A DNA stretch of 16,194 bases from F23-D06 sp963620035. GTDB taxonomy: Bacteria; Bacteroidota; Bacteroidia; Bacteroidales; WCHB1-69. Both the position numbers and the translations under genes were made by a program. The stretch covers positions 1 through 16,194 of the forward strand of contig CAVEXN010000039.1 of the NCBI GenBank assembly GCA_963620035.1, read 5' to 3'. Shown here in pieces: positions 7,508 through 15,900 of the stretch (position 1 is the stretch's first letter; the number at the start of each line of letters is the position of its first letter). Below the pieces are notes generated by a model. The model worked only from the letters and a program-made list of their open reading frames with translations, was not told the origin of the DNA and did no database searches.

Positions 7508-8509
7508 ATGAAAATGATTATCAAGAAAGGTCAACTGACCTTTGTGAGCCTGCTGGTGGCCACCTCTTCAATGTTCGCACAGAACGACACCGTAAAGCCG
7601 GCTTTCAAGCCAAACGGCAAACCTATTGTTACGGTTTTCGGCAATTTCCACTCCGTATTCACAAGTCCGCAGAAGACCGGTTTTGAACTTGAACGCGCCT
7701 ATCTGGGCTATCAACACAATTTCACCCCGGACGTTTCCGCCAAGGTCGTGGTGGATATGGGCAAATCGTCTGACGTGAGCGACCTCAACCGTCTGGTGTA
7801 TCTGAAAAATGCCGTAGTGACATGGAAAAAAGGAAACTACACGTTGAATGTGGGTCTTACGGGCATGCAGCTTTTTGACATTCAGGAGAAAGTTTGGGGA
7901 CACCGTTATCTGATGAAATCTTTCCAAGATGAGTACAAGTTCGGACACAGCGCCGACCTCGGTTTGGTGATGGAGTACACGTTCGCTTCGTGGGCCAAGG
8001 CCGACCTCACGTTCGTCAACGGCGATGGATACAAGAAGGTGAACCTCGGCACCGACTTCCTCTATGGCGCGGGCTTGACATTCCTGCCGGCAGACGGGCT
8101 CACGCTGCGGGTATATGGCTCATACCGCGACTTTGACCATAGAGACTCGTTGGCAGTGGGACAAGGCAACCTTTCCTGCTTCGTAGGCTACAACGGCAAG
8201 ACGGTGAGTGCCGGCGCCGAATATGACGCCATGTGGAACGCCAGCAATGCCTCGGACAAGCATGAGCAGGGCGTGTCTGCCTTTGTGCGGGTCAACCTTC
8301 CGAAAAACTTCGAGGTGTTTGCACGCTGGGACTGTCTGATGTCTATGCACCATTGGAACAGCCGCGACGGGCATACCGCTGTTGCCGGTTTCCAGTACGC
8401 TCCCAACAAGCACATACGCCTCGCCCCCAACGTCAGGGTCAGCATCCCTCGCGGCGACGCTTCCAACCCAACCATTGCCGGATATGTGAATATGGAAGTC
8501 AAACTTTAA
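7508..8509 (+). CDS. Outer-membrane beta-barrel porin, possibly phosphate/anion-selective
   Basis: A 333-residue protein. Residues 1-25 look like a signal peptide (MKMIIKK, hydrophobic core, SSMFAQ cleavage region). The rest is a run of amphipathic beta strands typical of Bacteroidota porins distantly related to the OprO/OprP group: GKPIVTVFGNFHSVF at the first strand, GFELERAYLGYQ, a repeated aromatic-ended strand pattern, and a C-terminal strand ending YVNMEVKL. It would sit in the outer membrane and pass small solutes. Phosphate or anion preference is inferred only from the adjacent pstS and the shared 11-bp-repeat promoter. The start at 7508 is chosen because it gives the full signal peptide; an in-frame ATG at 7514 is possible. 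No Shine-Dalgarno site is seen. Its stop codon overlaps the first repeat of the pstS promoter element. Confidence 0.8.
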   Translation: MKMIIKKGQLTFVSLLVATSSMFAQNDTVKPAFKPNGKPIVTVFGNFHSVFTSPQKTGFELERAYLGYQHNFTPDVSAKVVVDMGKSSDVSDLNRLVYLKNAVVTWKKGNYTLNVGLTGMQLFDIQEKVWGHRYLMKSFQDEYKFGHSADLGLVMEYTFASWAKADLTFVNGDGYKKVNLGTDFLYGAGLTFLPADGLTLRVYGSYRDFDHRDSLAVGQGNLSCFVGYNGKTVSAGAEYDAMWNASNASDKHEQGVSAFVRVNLPKNFEVFARWDCLMSMHHWNSRDGHTAVAGFQYAPNKHIRLAPNVRVSIPRGDASNPTIAGYVNMEVKL

Positions 8510-8561
8510 CAGAATCGTAACCGCACTGCAACTACTTCGCAAAACGAAGAGCCGTTCTTTG
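8507..8561 (+). promoter_or_regulatory. Pho-box-like operator and promoter of pstS
   Basis: Units spaced by 11 bp start TAAC (8507), TAAC (8518), CAAC (8529) and CAAA (8540), and GTTCTTTG ends at 8561. Over the first three units 27 of 33 bases match the porin element, and the distance from the first TAAC to the end of TTTG is 55 bp in both. The first unit uses the porin stop codon TAA. The two genes may therefore be co-regulated from separate promoters, with some read-through from the porin. A small CTTCG/CGAAG inverted repeat (8535-8549) overlaps the third and fourth units. Confidence 0.55.
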
Positions 8562-8591
8562 CAACGTCAAAAGAATTAAAAAAAACAAAAA

Positions 8592-9647
8592 ATGAAAAGA
8601 ATGAAAACACACAATTTGATGATTCTGGTGGCAGCCGTCTTCCTCACGATGATCTCCTGCCACACGAAAGAGCAAAGCAAACCCGTAACCCTGTCTGGCG
8701 CAGGCGCGACATTCCCGCAGCCTTACTACACCATGGTATTCAAGGCCTACCACGAGAAGACCGGCAACGTAGTCTCGTATGGCGGCATCGGAAGTGGCGG
8801 CGGTATCAACAGCCTCAAGGAGGACGTGGTTGACTTTGCGGGCAGCGATGCTTACCTGTCTGACGAAGAGATGAAAGACATGAAGCCCGTGGTACACATC
8901 CCCACCTGCATGGGCGCTGTAGTCATTGCCTACAACCTCAACGGTGTCCAAGACCTGAACCTGACGGGCGAGGTCGTGGCCAAGATTTATTCCGGAGAAA
9001 TCCGGTACTGGGACGATGCCCAAATCAAGGCGTTGAACGAGAATGTAACGCTGCCGCACAAGAAAGTGACGCCGGTCTACCGCTCCGACGGCAGCGGCAC
9101 CACGTTCGTGTTCACCGACTATCTCTGCAAGGTCAGCCCTGCGTGGAACGAGAAGTACGGTCGAGGCAAGTCCGTCTCTTTCCCTGCCGGCATCGCTGCA
9201 AAGGGCAATCCCGGCATCGCCGGCGTGCTGAGCCAGACGGACGGCAGTGTAGGCTATGTGGGTTCTGAGTATGCTTTTGCACAACAACTCAACTATGCCG
9301 CACTGCAAAACGTCTGCGGCGAGTTCGTGAAACCTTCCACCACTTCTATATCCGCCGCGGCCCGGACGGAAGTTCCGGCCGACTCCCGTTGCATGATTAC
9401 CAATTCAAGTGCCCCGGGAGCCTATCCTATCAGCCTCTTCACCTGGATCATCGCCTACAAAGACCTCAACAACGGCAAACGCACCGCCGCAGAAGCCGAC
9501 TCCCTCAAGGCTATGTTTGAGTTCATGCTCTCCGACGAAATGCAGACTTTGACCGAAAAAATCCATTATGCACCGCTGCCGGCCAAGGTGAAAATGCAGG
9601 CTTTGAAGAATATCAGAGAAATGAGTTACGTTTCAGAAAACAAATAG
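8592..9647 (+). CDS. pstS: Phosphate ABC transporter substrate-binding lipoprotein PstS
   Basis: A 351-residue PstS. It binds inorganic phosphate in the periplasm and delivers it to the PstC-PstA-PstB importer. Residues 1-22 are a lipoprotein signal with Cys23 after MIS, so the mature protein is probably anchored by lipid. Family motifs are clear: GAGATFP at 36-42, GIGSGGGI at 65-72, FAGSDAYLS at 82-90, the YSGEIRYWDD segment near 133-142, YRSDGSGTT at 163-171 (phosphate-binding loop), and GSVGYVGSEYA further on. Length fits the family. ATG 8592 follows an A-rich leader without Shine-Dalgarno site; MKTH at residue 5 is an alternative start. The usual neighbours pstC, pstA, pstB and phoU are missing, and a strong terminator follows, so it is not cotranscribed with them here. 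Induction by phosphate starvation is inferred from the upstream element. Confidence 0.95.
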   Translation: MKRMKTHNLMILVAAVFLTMISCHTKEQSKPVTLSGAGATFPQPYYTMVFKAYHEKTGNVVSYGGIGSGGGINSLKEDVVDFAGSDAYLSDEEMKDMKPVVHIPTCMGAVVIAYNLNGVQDLNLTGEVVAKIYSGEIRYWDDAQIKALNENVTLPHKKVTPVYRSDGSGTTFVFTDYLCKVSPAWNEKYGRGKSVSFPAGIAAKGNPGIAGVLSQTDGSVGYVGSEYAFAQQLNYAALQNVCGEFVKPSTTSISAAARTEVPADSRCMITNSSAPGAYPISLFTWIIAYKDLNNGKRTAAEADSLKAMFEFMLSDEMQTLTEKIHYAPLPAKVKMQALKNIREMSYVSENK

Positions 9648-9709
9648 TCGGAATTGCGGAAAGGGAAAAGACAGATGTCTGTAAGAAAAAAACACACCCT
9701 GAAAACCGC

Positions 9710-9744
9710 AAAAAAGGCAGGGCTTCAAAGCCATGCCTTTTTTT
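9710..9744 (+). terminator. Intrinsic terminator after pstS
   Basis: Stem blocks AAAAAAGGCA (9710-9719) with TGCCTTTTTT (9734-9743), and GGCT (9721-9724) with AGCC (9729-9732), separated by one G/A mismatch and closed by a TCAA loop. A T-run follows. It lies 63 bases after the pstS stop and should isolate the phosphate genes from gene B. Confidence 0.85.
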
Positions 9745-9785
9745 GTTTTTTTTTATAGAGAAAACAAAGCATAAAATGATTTTTT

Positions 9786-9793
9786 TAAATTTG
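9786..9793 (+). promoter_or_regulatory. Candidate -7 promoter element for gene B
   Basis: TAAATTTG is an exact fit to the Bacteroidota -7 consensus, followed by TCGCCGC, which resembles the CCGCG after the gene A candidate. No good -33 TTTG is found at the expected distance. The implied leader is about 155 nt. Confidence 0.4.
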
Positions 9794-9796
9794 TCG

Positions 9797-9820
9797 CCGC
9801 TTTTCGAGAAGCGGTTTTTT
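9797..9820 (+). terminator. Second terminator-like hairpin, possibly in gene B leader
   Basis: CCGCTT (9797-9802) pairs with AAGCGG (9809-9814) around a TTCGAG loop, followed by six T residues. It could back up the pstS terminator. If the TAAATTTG element just before it is a real promoter, the hairpin would instead lie at the very start of the gene B transcript. Confidence 0.5.
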
Positions 9821-9932
9821 CTCGTTTTATAATGGCAGATGAGAAAGGACAGGGATGAGATGCTACAGAGCGGAGGTTGAAGGATGACTTGAAAAAAATG
9901 TGAAAAAAGGAACTTTGGTTTATTACAACTCA

Positions 9933-9944
9933 ATTATCAACAAA
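9933..9944 (+). promoter_or_regulatory. Conserved translation leader of gene B
   Basis: ATTATCAACAAA, identical to the leader element of gene A, followed by an A/T-rich spacer and then ATG 9957. No Shine-Dalgarno site is present. A-rich leaders of this kind are normal for translation initiation in Bacteroidota. Confidence 0.5.
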
Positions 9945-9956
9945 TTAAAAACTATT

Positions 9957-12900
9957 ATGGTAAAAAAAATCTACGCTTTGTTGTTTGCGATATGGCTGCT
10001 GCTACCACTGGCAGGCTTTTCGCAGACATTGGACTACTATGCTTTCCAAGCAAGTACATCAACCTACACTCCTATCAGCCAAGGAACATCTACGGGCATC
10101 TATGATGATGACGACTACGCCACGATAGCGTTGCCCTTTGCTTTCACCTTTGCAGAAACAACCTATCAACAGGGAACCAGCCTGTATGTGTGCAGCAACG
10201 GCTTCCTCACGCTCGGCGACTCTGACTATTCTGTCTGGCCCGACGAGACAGATCAATACAGTTTCATCTCCCCGTTAGGTCACGATTTGGACCCGTCTTC
10301 CAGTGGAACAATCACCTACAACGTCACTGGAGCCTCCCCTAACCGGGTACTCACCGTGCAATGGGCCGGCGTTCCCTGCTACGGCGATGACAACACCTAC
10401 AATTTCCAAGTGAAACTCTACGAAACCACCAATGCCATCGAGTTCTGTTACGGACAGATGAGCATAACCGACTCCAAGTCTCCGGTGGTCGGCCTTTGGG
10501 ACCATATCAATTCAGAGAAGATGATCGTAACCGGCACCGGCAACTGGGCAAACTTCACTGCCAGCAATACCGTCACCGACATTTTTGTGGACCTCAACAC
10601 TGGTTCTTATCCTGCCTCAGGGCTCACCTACTCCTTTACGCCGGCAACCATCTCCTGCCCACGCGTGAACAACTTGGCGGCCTCCAACTATGGACCCTAC
10701 TCATTCGACCTCACGTGGCAACCGGGCGGAACGGAAACATCCTGGACCGTGACCTACCTCGTGCCGGGAGATTCCACCACGCTGGTGTCCACGGTCACGA
10801 CCTCGCCCAACTACACCGTTTCCGGTCTCACGCCAAATACGAAATATGCAATTGCAGTTTCGGCCTTGTGCGCCGGCGGCGAAGAGAGCCTCGGAAGAAC
10901 AATGACGGCCGTCACGCTCTACAACACACCGGCATCCTTGCCCTACGTTTGCGGCTTTGAAGACCAGACAGAGAACAGCAGTTGGACGTTAGAGAACGGA
11001 CCTGCCACGAATGTCTGGAGCATTGGCAGCGCCACCTGCGCCGGCACGACAGGAAATTCTCTCTATGTCTCCAACGACAACGGCACGACCTGCGCCTACA
11101 ACAAGAACGCGGCCAGCACCGTGTTTGCCGTACGCGACATCACGCTGGACACGAATTTCCGCTATTACGCCATCTCTTTCGACTATAAGGGCATCGGCGA
11201 GGCAAACAACGACTATCTCAAAGTGTGGCTTTCCAAAGACTATCCCACACAGGTCACTGCCAACAATCTGGGCACCGCCACCGATGTGGACGGTGCCTCC
11301 TGCGTTACTGTTGACGGCAGCCAGTATCTGGGACGCAGGGAAGACTGGACACATGTGAACCATATCCTTCCACGCACAGACGGATGGGGCAACAACGGCC
11401 TCCTCCGCGTCTACCTGATGTGGCGCAACAACAATGTCGATGGCTCAAATCCTCCCGCCGCCATTGACAACATTGTAGTCAAGGGTTACAACTGTGCCAT
11501 GCCGCAGAACCTTTCCGCCGTTGACAGCGCTGCCACCCAGTCCGCGCTCACTGTCACCTGGAACAAAGGTGCGGCCACGGATGCCGAATGGCAGGCTTGC
11601 ATCTGCCAGATCGGCGAAAACCCCGACATGGCCACGCCAGTCACCTCAACTGACACAACCCTCCAGTTCACCGGACTGAATGCCAGCACCTCTTACATTG
11701 TGTACGTAAGAACCGTCTGCGGAACGGAAACCAGCGCATGGACTTCCGCCATTGCACGCACGGCCTGTGCCACTTACATGTCAATCCCCTACGCAGAAAG
11801 CTTCGACACCTACGGCACCGGGTCACCTACCTTCCCGAGTTGCTGGACCAGAAACCACACCACCTCGTCAACGTATCCTTACATCACGAACTCTGCACCC
11901 AGTTCCGGCATAGGCTGTCTCTATTTCTACAGTTCTTACAGCAGTTATTCTGCTGCAATTGCTCCCCAAATAGACACCAACACCACTCCGATAAACACGC
12001 TGATGGTAAGTTTCAAAGTAAAGAAAAACAGTTCGTCCAGTGGCTATGGCGCCATTCAGTTAGGCGTGATGTCAGACCCAACAGACATGAACACTTTCCA
12101 AGTGGTCAAGACGTGGGCAACTACAGACTGGGCTGCAACGAACACTTGGTACAATGTAGAAGAACTGCTGTCCGGATTTACGGGCTACGGTTCCTACATC
12201 GCCCTCCGCAAACCGGCCGGTTCGGGATACACCTTCGTTGATGATTTCGCCGTCACGCTGATACCGACCTGTCTGAAACCGGCAGAAGTGGCTGTCAGCA
12301 ATATTACTGCCAATGACGCCATTGTTGACTGGACACCGCAAGGAACGGAGACTGAATGGGGAATTGTGGCAGTGCCCACCGGCGCCAATCCTGATGCCGC
12401 TGTAGCCACTTCAACATCCGCTCATCCTTTCACGGTTACGGATCTTGACCCCAACACGGCATACGACATCTATGTAAAGGCAATCTGCGCCAGCGATGAC
12501 GAAAGCCTTTGGTCTGATGCCGTCTCTTTCCAGACCCGTTGCCAGTCCACCGATGTCATTCCTTACACAGAGGATTTCGACACCTACGGCACGGGAGTAA
12601 CCGCTTTCCCGAATTGCTGGAGCAAGCTTACAAACACCACTTCCACCACAAGGTATCCCTACATTTACGGCATCGTTGACGTAAATGACACCGCCAATGC
12701 CGGCGCATTGTATTTCTACGCATCCAGCGCCACCTATTCATTGGCGGCATCCCAGGCCCTTGACCTCGCCGCTCATACGCCCGGAACACTGCTGCTTACA
12801 TTCAAGGCCAAGAAAGCCAGCAACTCTTACGGCCGTTTGGACATCGGTGTCATGACTGACCCTGACGACTTGAACACCTTGACCGTGCTGAAGACCATCT

Positions 12901-15900
12901 ATCCCAATGACTATGTTGCCACAGGCGAATGGCAGACATTCTATGTGCCTCTCAACCAATCATTTGACAATATTCATCTCGCATTCTACTCTCCTGTAGG
13001 CAGCACCTCCTATTGCTATGTTGACAATGTAAGGCTCGACTATATGCCCGACTGTTTTGCTCCGTCAAACCTCACCGTTACCAATGTGTCAGGACGTTCT
13101 GCCCTGCTGAAATGGACTGCCGCTGTACTAGGTGCTCCAAGCTATACGGTTGAGTATTCTGAAGCCGGTCAAGACAACTGGCAGACAGCAAGCAGCATGG
13201 TGTCTGCCACCCGGTACCTGCTGGGCGGTCTTGAGCCTCAAACCACCTATGATGTGCGCGTCAGTTCCGGCTGTGTTTCCTCCTCCGGCTCGACCGAGGT
13301 CATTACGGCACAATTCACCACAGATTGCGCTTCAAGCAACGCGTCTGCCATAAACAACGGCACGCAGTCAACGTATAACGGACTTCCCGTCAGCAATTAT
13401 TACAATTTCACCTATACGCAGCAGATTTATGATGCAGCCGAGCTTGGTGGCGCCATGTCCATCAGCGGCATTGCTTTCGAGTACGCATACGCGACACCAA
13501 TGTCGGAGAAAGACAACGTCACCATCTATCTTGCCCACACCTCGCAGAGTGTTTTCAGCACTACGTCTTCGTGGATTCCTATAGACAGCGCGACAGTCGT
13601 TTACACTGGCCCGATGAATTTCGAATATGGTTGGAACAAAGTCCCCCTTACGACACCGTTCCAATACGACGGCACCAGGAATCTGGCCGTCATCGTGGAT
13701 GACAACTCCGGCAATTATGACAACAGCTCTTACGTTTTCAATGTTCATGCCACCACGGGGAATAAAACCATCTATTACAAGAGTGACAGCAGCAACCCGG
13801 ACCCCACGGCGCCGCCTACAGGCATTCTGTTGTCAAAACGCAACAACATCAAGTTCATGTCGTGCGATTCGACGGCCACCTGTGTTGCTCCTAACGTTAT
13901 GGTGACGGCATCTGACAACAACTCCGTCACGATAGCGTGGGTGCCGGGCTATTCCGAAACACAATGGCAACTCGAATACATGCTGTCAACCGACAGTGTT
14001 TGGGCCTCTGAAGGCACGGTTACCGCTTCGCCATATACCATTACGAATCTCGTATCGGATGCGGACTATCTGATTCGTCTGCGTTCGAGCTGCAGTGCTG
14101 ACACCGGCATTTATACCATAGTCACCGCTTCTACGACATGTGCTTCCATTGCAACGCTTCCTTATACGGAGAACTTTGACTCGGCAACGGGCACGGGTGC
14201 CGGCAACTTCATCGCTTGCTGGTACGGCGGCACAAACGGAACTTCCGCATATCCCTATACATCTAACAGTGATGCCGTTTCCGCTCCCTATTCGCTTTAC
14301 TTCATGGGGTCCAGCACGACCTGGTCGTATGCCGCCGCGCCGCGCTTTGCCAACACCATCGCGATGAACAACCTGCAAGTTTCATTCAGTGCCAAGAAGA
14401 CTTCGGCAAACTATTTTGTGGAAGTCGGTATCATGACAGACCCCACCGACATCACGACATTCCAGCCTGTCGGACGTTTTTCGCCGTCTCAAAGCAACAA
14501 TTGGGAACTCTGCGAAATGAACACTTCCAATTATACGGGCAGCGGTCGTCACATTGCCTTCAGAACGCCGCAATGGATCTCCAACTACATATACATTGAC
14601 GATGTCACCATCCAGGAAATCCCGTTCTGCGGACGTGTGGGGGACATTGCCGCCACCAATATCACAACCGACGCGGCCACGATAACCTGGATACCGGGCG
14701 GCAGCGAGTCGCAATGGGAAGTCTGCTACGGCATCGCCGGCACGGTTGACCCAACTACGGCAACGCCCGTTCCGGTTTCTGCCGGCTCTTTCGACCTCAC
14801 CGGACTCTCTGCCAACACCGCCTACGACGTTTATGTGCGTATTGTTTGTGACGGCGGCGACTATGGTGCCTGGACCAAATTCACGTTCCGGACCGACTGT
14901 GGCATATCTTCGGTCCCCTATTCCGAGAATTTCGACAGTTACACAAACGGTATCGGATCCTCTACCATAGTGCCGGACGATTATCCTAACGTTGACATGC
15001 CCTCGTGCTGGACATTCCTGAACCGTTCAGCCGTTTCAAACGGTTACCCGTCTGTATTCCTGACAACGGCCGCAGGCTATACGTCAAGTGGGAAAGCCCT
15101 GTTCTTCAAGTCCAGTTCTACAACCCCCGTGGTTGCTGCACTTCCGGTATTCAACGTTGACATCAACACCTTGCAATTGAGGTTCAAGTACCGCAATGAA
15201 GGCACCTCTGCCTCAAACGGCACCTTGGAGGTGGGCTACATCACCAACCTTAACGACCCTTCTACCTTCACTTCCATTTACTCTTGTCCCCGTACCACCA
15301 CCATTACAGAGGTAGAACAGCCGTTCTCCATCGTTCCGGCACTTGGTGAAGGCAACAGCTACATTGCGTTCAGATATGTGGGCGGCACCGCCACCAATTA
15401 TTACTTGAGCATCGACGACGTAATTGTGGAAGCCCTTCCCTCGTGTGCCAAACCGTCAAACCTGACTGTCTCTAACGTCACCAACTCATCCGTTGACCTT
15501 ACATGGACAGAAAACGGCACGGCCACGGCCTGGAACATCGAGTACGGACCGCACGGCTTCACACAAGGCACCGGCACGGTGGTGTCTGCCACCACCAACC
15601 CGTTCACGGTGACCGGACTGACTGCGGCTACTGTTTACGACTTTTATGTGCAGGCCGACTGCGGCGCGGGCGATGTCAGTTCTTGGTCCGGACCTGTTGC
15701 GGCAGTGCCGGGCAGTTACAACTTCCCGACTTCCGGTACCGTTACGCTCACGATGTGCGACGGCATCATCTATGACGACGGCGGTTTTGACGGCAACTAT
15801 TCCACAAACTGCGACGCCACGGTCGTCATCAACCCTGCCACGCCGGGCAACGTGGTCAAGGTCGTAGGCATCGGCGATTACGCGACAGAGAGCACATACG

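Larger units (their letters stand above)
9648..9956. other. Intergenic region between pstS and gene B
   Basis: 309 bp without a convincing gene. It contains the pstS terminator, a TAAATTTG promoter candidate, a second hairpin with a T-run, a purine-rich stretch and the leader of gene B. An alternative promoter reading nearer the gene is TTG (9889-9891), an 18-base spacer, then GAACTTTG (9910-9917). Confidence 0.6.
10656..15719 (+). repeat. Array of Fn3 and cleaved-adhesin-like modules, gene B
   Basis: Protein-level repeats. Fn3 units: 10656-10919, 11493-11768, 12270-12542, 13053-13328, 13881-14141, 14628-14900, 15444-15719. MAM-like units: 10920-11492, 11769-12269, 12543-13052, 14142-14627, 14901-15443. 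The boundaries are marked by cysteines shared between the end of one module and the start of the next. The order matches gene A one-for-one up to the sixth Fn3. The fifth MAM-like unit is longer and of a different sequence from its counterpart in gene A. Confidence 0.8.

Noticed and set aside
8532..9308. 258-codon open frame on the minus strand opposite pstS
   Set aside because: It is a shadow of pstS, which has unmistakable family motifs on the plus strand; the antisense protein shows no recognisable domain.
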